Source of the DNA: an uncultured Clostridia bacterium
Lineage (GTDB): Bacteria; Bacillota; Clostridia; Christensenellales; UBA1242
Direction of reading: 5' to 3'
Assembly (NCBI GenBank): GCA_947589025.1
Contig: CANQAY010000005.1
Coordinates: 1-64,000 of the forward strand
Length of the DNA stretch: 64,000 bases
Shown: piece by piece, positions 42,759 to 51,000 of the stretch
Layout of the letters: every line of letters starts with the position of its first letter
Numbering within the stretch: the stretch's first letter is position 1
Made by a program: the position numbers and the translations under genes
The notes under the pieces: generated by a model
What the model saw: the letters and a program-made list of their open reading frames with translations, nothing else
Told to the model about the DNA's origin: nothing
Database searches by the model: none

Positions 42759-44180
42759 CTATTTGCCCTCCTTATGTTTTTCCACAAAATCCGCCACCCT
42801 ATAAAGCCTGCCTTCTTCAAAATGTGGGGCCAAAAATTGCATGCCAACTGGCATATTGTTTTTGCCCATGCAAAATGGCACACTAATTGCTGGCACACCC
42901 GTTATATTTGCGCTAACGGTAAACATATCTTCCATATAGGCGTCAACCGGGTTAACCTTTGCCCCAATTTTAAATGCCTCACCTTTTGTGGATGGCATTA
43001 AAATAACATCGCAATTATTAAACGCTTTAAGCATATCTGCCCTAAGTTTTGCTTGCAAGCTGCGTGCCTTGTTGTAATATGCATCAAAATATCCGCTAGA
43101 AAGCACATAGTTGCCAAGCATAATGCGGCGTTTAACTTCTTTGCCAAATCCTTGGGTGCGGCTCTTTCTATAAATTTCTTCCAAATTGCGGGCGTCTTTG
43201 TCCCTAAAAGTGTATTTAACGCCGTCATATCTTGCCAAATTGCTGGCAGCCTCGGCAGGTGCAATAATGTAATAAACCGGCAATGCCAACTCCATATTCT
43301 CCACCTCAACGGGCACAAGTTGGGCACCATGCTTAGTTAAAAATTGCTTCATTTTATTGTAATAGGCTTCACAATCCAGCCCTTTCATCATCTTTTCAAC
43401 CGAACTAATTACGCCAATTTTCATGCCGCGTATATCTTTATTTAAAAATGCGGTGTAGTTGGCAACTGGGGTGATATCGCTAGTTTCGTCATTTTCGTCT
43501 CTGCCGGAAAGCACTTCCAACAGAATTGCGTTATCTTCAACCGACTTGGTTATTGGGCCAACTTGGTCTAACGAACTTGCAAAGGCAATAACCCCATAGC
43601 GGGAAACCCTGCCGTAGGTTGGCTTAATGCCCACCGCCCCGCAGTAGGATGCCGGCTGACGGATTGACCCGCCCGTATCCGTGCCCAAAGCGGCGGCGCA
43701 CAAATTGCCACCCACACTTGCCGCACTGCCACCCGAACTGCCGCCCGGCGAACGGGTTATATCAAACGGATTGAATGTTTTGCCATAATAACTTGTTTCC
43801 GTGCCGCTGCCCATAGCAAATTCGTCCATATTGGCGCGGGCAAACAAAACTGCCCCCTCGTTTAGCATTTTTTGTGCCACGGTGGAAGTGTACTCAGCAA
43901 TATAATTTTCTAACATACGGCTGCCCGCACTTGCGTGTTTGCCTTTAACTAAAATATTATCCTTAATAATAATTGGCACGCCGGCAAGTTTACCGCTAAA
44001 ACCCGATGCAATTTTTTTATCCATCTCACGCGCTTTAGTTAGTGCGTCAGCAAAAACTTCAACAACCGCGTTTAGTTTGCTGTTTTTTATTTCGTCAATA
44101 TACGCTTTGGTTATTTGCTCGCTAGTAAGCTCGTGTTTTAAAATTTTTTCTCTAATCTCTTTAATGCCCAACTCTAACAT
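42759..44180 (-). CDS. gatA: Asp-tRNA(Asn)/Glu-tRNA(Gln) amidotransferase subunit A
   Basis: 473-aa amidase that releases ammonia from glutamine or asparagine for GatB. The amidase-signature triad Ser-cisSer-Lys is in place: Lys in PIIIKDNILVKG (about residue 77) and the two serines in RSPGGSSGGSAAS (about 145-157) with DTGGSIRQPASYCG. Length is normal. The ATG lies 2 nt after the gatC stop, so translation is probably coupled. Confidence 0.97.
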   Translation of the reverse strand: MLELGIKEIREKILKHELTSEQITKAYIDEIKNSKLNAVVEVFADALTKAREMDKKIASGFSGKLAGVPIIIKDNILVKGKHASAGSRMLENYIAEYTSTVAQKMLNEGAVLFARANMDEFAMGSGTETSYYGKTFNPFDITRSPGGSSGGSAASVGGNLCAAALGTDTGGSIRQPASYCGAVGIKPTYGRVSRYGVIAFASSLDQVGPITKSVEDNAILLEVLSGRDENDETSDITPVANYTAFLNKDIRGMKIGVISSVEKMMKGLDCEAYYNKMKQFLTKHGAQLVPVEVENMELALPVYYIIAPAEAASNLARYDGVKYTFRDKDARNLEEIYRKSRTQGFGKEVKRRIMLGNYVLSSGYFDAYYNKARSLQAKLRADMLKAFNNCDVILMPSTKGEAFKIGAKVNPVDAYMEDMFTVSANITGVPAISVPFCMGKNNMPVGMQFLAPHFEEGRLYRVADFVEKHKEGK

Positions 44181-44182
44181 AA

Positions 44183-44467
44183 TTACTCCATAATTCTAGG
44201 CACAGAAAAGCAGCCCTTATTTTTGCTTGGTGCGTTAGATATAACTTCGGCTTGAGTTAGCCCCGGCTTGGCAACATCTTCACGCAAGTTTGCCATATTT
44301 ATAGATTGAATAAAACTTTTATCTTCCCCACTAACTTTTGCATTGTTAATTTGAGATGCAAACGCCACAATGCCGTCAAACTCGGTTAAAAAATTTTGGC
44401 GCTCTTGCTCAGTAAATTCAAGTTTAGATAGATCTTCTAAATGTTTAATTTCTTTAAGCGTAATCAT
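44183..44467 (-). CDS. gatC: Asp-tRNA(Asn)/Glu-tRNA(Gln) amidotransferase subunit C
   Basis: 94-aa GatC, which wraps the GatA-GatB interface and stabilises the complex. The start MITLKEIKHLEDLSKLEFTE and the FLTEFDGIVAFASQINNA helix are characteristic, as is the C-terminal LREDVAKPGLTQAEVI. SD AAAGGAG lies directly after the leader terminator. It is the first gene of the gatCAB-aspS operon. Confidence 0.95.
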   Translation of the reverse strand: MITLKEIKHLEDLSKLEFTEQERQNFLTEFDGIVAFASQINNAKVSGEDKSFIQSINMANLREDVAKPGLTQAEVISNAPSKNKGCFSVPRIME

Positions 44468-44480
44468 AAAACTCCTTTAA

Positions 44481-44504
44481 ATAAAAATCAAGGCGTGCGC
44501 CTTG
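44481..44504 (-). terminator. Attenuator terminator before gatC
   Basis: Minus strand: CAAGGCG CA CGCCTTG then ATTTTTATTT, ending just before the gatC SD. Confidence 0.75.
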
Positions 44505-44539
44505 AAACTTAAAAAGCAAAAGGCACACTAAAAATAGTG

Positions 44540-44575
44540 TTAAATGTTGTTATTATCATTAACCTTTATTTTCAT
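44540..44575 (-). CDS. Asn-rich leader peptide of the gatCAB operon
   Basis: An 11-aa ORF, MKIKVNDNNNI: four Asn codons (AAT, AAT, AAC, AAC) and one Asp (GAT) in five consecutive positions. Its ATG is six bases after the -10 box, at the predicted transcription start, so it would be translated leaderlessly. Its stop codon shares a base with segment 1 of the attenuator. Stalling for lack of Asn-tRNA-Asn would mask segment 1 and favour the 2:3 antiterminator. The role is inferred from layout; Asn codons are common in an AT-rich genome. Confidence 0.6.
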   Translation of the reverse strand: MKIKVNDNNNI

Positions 44576-44581
44576 AATTTA

Positions 44582-44610
44582 ATTATAAATTAAATTTAAC
44601 AATTTGTCAA
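44582..44610 (-). promoter_or_regulatory. Sigma-A promoter of gatCAB
   Basis: Minus strand: TTGACA (44610-44605), 17 bp, TATAAT (44587-44582); both hexamers are consensus. Confidence 0.88.
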
Positions 44611-44628
44611 TAAAATGCTGCAAATATG

Positions 44629-45099
44629 TTAGCGGGTTGCTTTTATTTTTAAAAGATGCATAAGCAAAACAAACAAAATTAACACAATTATTTTAGAAAA
44701 ATTAAACAAAATTTTAAAATTTTTGTTAAAAACAAAGCACATTTTGCCCAAAATTGCGTTAAATTTAACAATTTGTTTGTTTTTGGCGTTATCTCCAACG
44801 CAAATGTAAATGTTATCGTCTTTAACTTCCACAATGCGGTGGGTTATTATGCTGCCGCCTAAATTATACGCCACCACATCGCCCACATTATATTGCTTAG
44901 CGGGTTTAATAAGCAAAACATCCCCCACATTTATTGTGGGGGACATGCTTTGCGATTGCACGCTTAAAATTTTAAAATTGTTAACTTTAAAAAATATTAC
45001 AAAAACAATTAAAATAATACAAATTATGGCCAGCAAAATGGAAAACACATTTTTTAAATTAAATTTATTTTTTATGTTTTCCATACGCCATTTACCCAT
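44629..45099 (-). CDS. Signal peptidase I, SipW (ER) type
   Basis: 156 aa. A membrane segment at about 20-42 (VFSILLAIICIILIVFVIFF) precedes the catalytic region. The nucleophile is Ser in VQSQSMSPTINVGDVLLIK (about 50-68). GDVVAYNLGG and ITHRIVEV (about 75-95) follow, with His where the general base of the Ser-His (SipW/SEC11) type sits, instead of the Lys of the Ser-Lys enzymes. A second membrane segment closes the protein (about 130-150). The ATG at 45099 overlaps the last 8 nt of the 2,871-aa lipoprotein gene; an in-frame ATG at 45084 is an alternative. SipW enzymes often process substrates encoded beside them, so this one may cut a neighbouring exported protein, though that neighbour has a lipobox. 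Confidence 0.88.
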   Translation of the reverse strand: MGKWRMENIKNKFNLKNVFSILLAIICIILIVFVIFFKVNNFKILSVQSQSMSPTINVGDVLLIKPAKQYNVGDVVAYNLGGSIITHRIVEVKDDNIYICVGDNAKNKQIVKFNAILGKMCFVFNKNFKILFNFSKIIVLILFVLLMHLLKIKATR

Positions 45100-48000
45100 T
45101 TAAATAATTTAATTCAACTTGGCAGTTGCCATCCTTATTGCCAACCGCACCAAGGTTAACTTTTGTGCCAGAAATTGATGTTTGTTCTGCCACATTTTGA
45201 ATGTTTGTTGTGCAAGCGGTAACCGTGCTGTTGTTGGTTAACTTGCCGGCAACCACACCTAAATATATATTATTTAAATTTAGCAAATTAAATTCAAAAT
45301 TAACGTTGCATTTTGTGTTGGAAATTGTAACATTATTGCCAATTGCCACCATTCCGCCAACATTAAGCTCTCGCCCGCTGCGGCTTTCGGAAATTTTGCC
45401 CGTAACGGTGCAGCTTTCTATTGTCAATTTTTCCGCATTTGCCACAATGCCGCCCAAGTTTATTGGGTTAATGCCTTCAAAATTGATGGTAACTTCGCAA
45501 TTTTTAATGCCGTAGCTGTTGTTATCCGCCTTAAAGTGCGCAACTGCGCCGGCAACCGAATTAATTCTGCTTGAGCTGGTGCTTGTTAACACAAAATTAA
45601 CCGTGCTGTTTTTAGTGCTAGAACTATCCACATTATAAAGCGTTATGTTGCTGTTAATTGCCTCACCAATTAGGCCGGCAATGTAAGATGTGCCAATTGT
45701 ACTTAAGCCGTAATTAACCGTAAAGCCAACATAATCTGCACTGCCCACCAAGGCGCCTTCAATGGTAACATTTTCTGCTTTGCCGGCAATTGCGCCAAGG
45801 TAAATGCTTGGGGCTTCTTGCGTGCTGCCAGCAAGGTTAATAACAACATTGTTAATGTTAACGTTTTTAATTGTGGCATTGTTAATTTGGGCTGCCAAAA
45901 CGCCATAAAACATGTTTCCCGTTAAATTGTTTGCGTTAATGGTTATATTTGTTGGTTGGCTGTTTTCTCCAATTGTTAAATCGCAAACTGTGGCTTGGCT
46001 TAACAACTTGTTAAATAAGCCAAATGAATTTACATCGTTTATTTCCATGCTTGGCAACAAAATTGCGTTGTTGTTGCCATAAAGCGTGCCCGAAAATTCG
46101 TTAGCAATTAAATATCCGTTTGCAATGCGGCTAATAATCTCTTCTTGCAAAGAGGCAAAATTTATGGTTTCAATTAATTTAAACTTCATGTTTGGCTTTA
46201 ACGAAACATTTAAAAGCTCTTGTGCGGTTTTAATTAAGTATGGCTCACTATCCGTGCCCTCGCCCGCGCTAAACATGTTAATTGTTTGGCTGGCGCTAAA
46301 TGTTTTAATGCTAGAATACACCCCGCCGCGCACAACTTTAACCGAAACGCTTGTGTAAATGCCCATTGTTGTAGGTTCAAAATAATAATAGTTGTTATAT
46401 GTTTTATAACTTGTGGTTTCGCTAACCAGCGCGCTTTCGGTTACAATATCGCCACCCTGCAATTTAAATTTTTGAACGGTGTAACTTATAATAAAGCTAT
46501 CGCCATCTTGGGCGTCGGTTGGCGCCGTCCAATAATACACTGAGTGTGCGGCGTCATAATAAATTTCGCCAATTGGTTGTGGGCGAACAATTTCGTTTTC
46601 AAATTCTGCCTCGTTGCCGTTAAACACAAAGCCTTCTTCGTAGCCCACTGCCCTAATTTTTATTGTAAACGCGCCAGAAAGATTATCTGGCAAAACAAGT
46701 TGGTTTTCGGTAACGGTTTCAATGTGATTTATTTCGCCGCCATCTGGCCCGGTGTAAACCAAATTAACTTTATAGCCTTGCGCGCTGTTAACATCCTGCC
46801 AAGTTATGCTGTTGCCCTGAACGGAAACCGATTTAACAACATCCAACTTAACAAATTGCCTTGTTGCCAAACTTCTTGCCGAGGTTAAAACAGAATCGTT
46901 GCCATTTGCGGTTATATACACATAATAGTTGCCAACTGGCAAGTCGATATCGTCAAAACTAAATTCCGCTTTGTCGGACAAATAAGTTTTGTTGTCCGCA
47001 CCCTGAATTTCAATTGTGTAATTTTTGGCATTATCAACCGCGGCCCAAGTTAAAACGCCGTTGTATGATACAATGCTGGAATTTTCAATTCGGTTAAGCC
47101 TTATTACCTTAACTGCGTTAGAATAATCACTGCTTACCAAATTTACACTGTTGCCGCGCACCATAATTTGCACCAACAAAGTTTGGCTGCCGTCCAACGT
47201 AATTTGTTCACGCGAGCCAACAACCGAATAAGTATCCAACAATTTATAGCTGCTTTCGTTAGATAGTGGCACTAAAATGGTGTAAATTTGCCCAACGGTA
47301 TCTTGTGCAGTAATTTTTAATGTAATGTTAGGGTTTTCGGTTGTGTTAACCCAACTTAAGGCGCCATCTTTAACGGTTATTGCTGCGCCCTCTTGCTCGC
47401 TTAAGCCGTCAATTTTTTGAAAGTTTAAAACAAAATCTTCATCTGCCGTTTTATAATAATCGCCATTAATTAAGTTGGCGTTATCGCCACCCATGGCGCG
47501 CACTTTTACGCTGTAACTTGCATTAGGTTGCAAGTTAAACCCTGCTGCCGGATTTTTTGGCACAATATAATAAAATTTGTTGCCTTCCACCCTAACATTT
47601 GGGTTAGATTTATCGTTTATATTAATAACGTATTTTGCAAAGGCTGCATCGCCACTTTCCAATGTAATTTCATAATAATTTGCATAGTTTGTGCGCCTGT
47701 TGTTGGTGTAAGCAACATTTGCGGCAAGCTCGCCATTTTCAAGGGCAAAAATAACATCGCCCAACTTATAGCAAGTGTATTCGGTTGTTGGGTCTTTAGC
47801 GTCAAGCAAATAGTTTGCCTCTTCCGCGCTGCTGCCCGTGCCATAGCCCGCCAAGGTTTTAATTCTTATAACATTATCGCCAACATCCAAATAACGAGAA
47901 ATATCGTAAATTATATAATCGCTAATTTCTTTATTTGTAATTTCCAAATATAAATTGTTTGTGTTGCCCGTTATCTTTTTAGCCTCTTCCTCTTTGCCGC

Positions 48001-51000
48001 TATAATACAAATAAATTATGGTTGGGTTGGACATAACCCCGTTTTTATAAATTCGCAATTCGTAAACTGGGTAATCTATAACTCCGCCATCTCTGGTTGG
48101 TTGCAAATTTCTAAATTTAAGTAAGCCACTTTCCCCCGTGGCGGTAATTTCTTCATAGCGGGTAAAGTTTTCTGCGTTGGAATAATCGGACGTTAAATAG
48201 CCCAAATTTTCAACCGAATCTCCACCCAAAACGCTTGCCGCCAAACTTATTGTGCCGCCCTGCGCAACCGGTATGGTTGCATAGTTTGAAGAGCTGTAAG
48301 TGTAGCTGCCCGTTTCTTTATTTAATGTGCAATTTATTGGGTAATAGAACACGCTATCACTATTTAAATTAATTGTGTTGTTTTCAAAAATGTTAAAGAA
48401 TATTGAACTATCCCCAATTTTGTAAATAAATTTGCCATAAAGGCCGTCAAATTCGTTTAGCACATAATTTTCATTTGCTTTTAACAGGCTATTAGGCTTA
48501 TCAATTTCGCTTTTAAATGCGTAATAATCTAGCGCATAAATTTCATAGTCGTTTTTAGTGTGAGTTGTTGTGTTGGTTATGCTAACAACAATTTTATAAA
48601 AAGGTGCATGATTTAAAAATTCGTTAGTTTCGCCTTTAAAATTATAGTTTAAATCCAACGTGGTGGTTATTGGCGAATTTATGTTTATATCGTTAGTGTT
48701 AATTAAAAATTTAAATTGACCTTTGCCAACCTGCGTTAGGCTGGTTTTTAACTTTGTTGCGGTTAGGCTAGAAAGGTTTGTGGCTTGGCTTGAAGATATT
48801 ATTGGCAAGTTGGCGTTATTGTTGCCGCGCAACCTAACGTTAACCGAATAATTGCCACCCTGCAAAAGTGAAAGCACTGCGCTGTCGTTAATGGTTATAA
48901 TATATTTTCTTGTTGCGGTTAAAATTGCAATTTCTTTTTCCGTTGCGCTTTTAAATGAAGCTATAGATGAAAGGGTTGTCATTTGGCTATCGGCAAACTC
49001 GGTGTTGTTATATTCAAATTTTGTAATGCGGTTATTTGCGTCCACAAATTCCAATTCGGCATAGTTAAAGAACTTGTTTGCTTCAATAACAATAGAGCCA
49101 TCGTCAATTAAAACAGCGTTGGCAGTTTGCATGCGGTAAACATACAGTTTTTCAGTTGTTCGGCTGTTTAAAACGTTAGATTTTGTGCTTATTGCTTGCA
49201 CTGTTACTGCATAAAGCCCATCGGTAAAATCTGGGTTAGAAAAGTCAAACAAAGTGGTTTCGGCAGCAAGTGAATATCGGTTAATTATGCTGGTAAAATC
49301 GTGGTTATAAACGGTAACTTTATAGCTTGTGGCATTGGCCTGGCCATCCCACGCCAAACTGCCCTTAACAACATAAACATTAGGCTCGTTTAAAATGGTA
49401 AATTCATAGCTGTAAGAATAAACTGAGCAAAGCAAGTTAACATCGGTTCTTGCGCTTGGCACCGACCTTACTGCAAACGAATACGCCCCCGCTTTAAACA
49501 CCACTTCGCTATCGTCCACCCTGCCGTTGCCGTCGGCATCGTAGCCATAAGGGAATTTTATTGAATTGTTGGCAATTATTAAATTGTAAGAATAATAATT
49601 TTCGCCTTCCTTATATTTTAATTTGTCATCGTAAGAATAATAAGTTTCTTCATCGTAAGTTAGCTTAAACACATAGCCGCTGTTAACATCTTCTTCATTA
49701 AGTTTGTTTTGTTCGTTTGGCTGCCAATTAATGCTATCCAAACTTTCGTCATCCTCGGTTGGGGAAGATTGCTTGTTTAAATTTAAAGGTGCAAACACGC
49801 CATATGCTTCATATGCTAGCTCGTTAGAATTTATGAAATAGCTAGAAGTTTCTTCCGCTGGCTCAATTTGAATTGCAAAAGTAAATTGTTCGCGGCTTAA
49901 TTGCCCGGCCAAATCGTTATAATTTAACACGCTGGATGGGTCAATTATGTAACTTTCATAATGAGTTTTTTCTCTTAAACTTTCGCTAGTTAATGCCAAT
50001 TTAAAAGTTTTATTTGTGGTTACATTTTTAACAATAATATAGCAATTTGCATTGTCATCTTTTAAAAGCGCTTGCACATCGGCTGGCAAATAAACAACAA
50101 TTTCACCATTTTCCGTTTTAACATCTGGCTTGCCAATTTTTGTTATGTTAATTGGGGAAGATAAATTAGAATTTGTGTATTTAACTGCACCCGCGCTGCC
50201 AACGGCAACTGCGCGCACCACAACATTAAAACTGCCCACTTCGTTTTGCAAATCGAATTCGTTAGTTAAAATAAGTTCTTTGTTAATTTTTTCATACTGC
50301 CCCGATTCCAACTGCTTATAAACATCATAGCCGGCAACAAATTCGCTTGCAATGCTAAATGTTAAATTATTTCCGTCCACGCCAACATTGTTGCAAGTTA
50401 TAAGTTTTTCTAGTTCAACTTCGTCACTAACAAGGCTATCAAACAATTGCACATCTTCAAAACTTGCGCTAGACAAAAGCTTAAGTGTAAAGTAAATTAT
50501 ACCTTCATAATCGTTGGCGTCGGTTATGTCGTCCACCCTTATGCTGTTGCTGGCGGTTGTAAATTGCATCGATTTAATTTCGTTTGTGCTATCCGCCTGT
50601 TTTTGATATGCGGTTAAAATATATTTAATGTCCGCCTCAATGCCGTCAAGTTGGGCAGAATAAGATAAAACAACCGAATTGTCTTCCCCTCCGTTATTTT
50701 TGCTGGCAACAAGTTCGGTTTTTGGCAAGCGCCTAAATTTAAACTCGCCAGACATATTTGCAATGGTTAATTTGCCATTTGGCTCTGGGTTTAAAATTAT
50801 GGCTTGCAAGCTGTTTTCTTCTAACAAATTGGTTAAGTTATCTATATTAATGCGGATGTAATCGTTGTTAGCAACGCCCTCAAAACTATCCAAAACTTCG
50901 CCGTTTAGCAAAAGTTTGTAATTTTCAATTTTGCGGGTTTCAAGGTTAGAAATTAAAATTTCTTGGTTTTCCCTTAAAACATTAGGGGCGGAAATTAAGC

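Larger units (their letters stand above)
44468..44575 (-). promoter_or_regulatory. Candidate Asn-responsive attenuation leader of gatCAB
   Basis: Minus strand, in order: an 11-codon ORF (44575-44540) rich in Asn; segment 1 ACACTA (44540-44535); segment 2 TAGTGT extending to GTGTGCCTT (44530-44520); segment 3 AAGGCGCAC (44503-44495); segment 4 completing a terminator, CAAGGCG CA CGCCTTG (44504-44489), followed by ATTTTTATTT. Segments 1:2 pair over 6 bp, 2:3 over 9 bp with one G-U, and 3:4 over 7 bp. This is the mutually exclusive set expected of a trp-type attenuator. No T-box sequence is present. Confidence 0.7.

Noticed and set aside
44468..44628. T-box riboswitch upstream of gatC
   Set aside because: No T-box consensus bulge (such as TGGNACCGCG) or Stem I features are visible. 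The cysS and aspS upstream regions also lack them.
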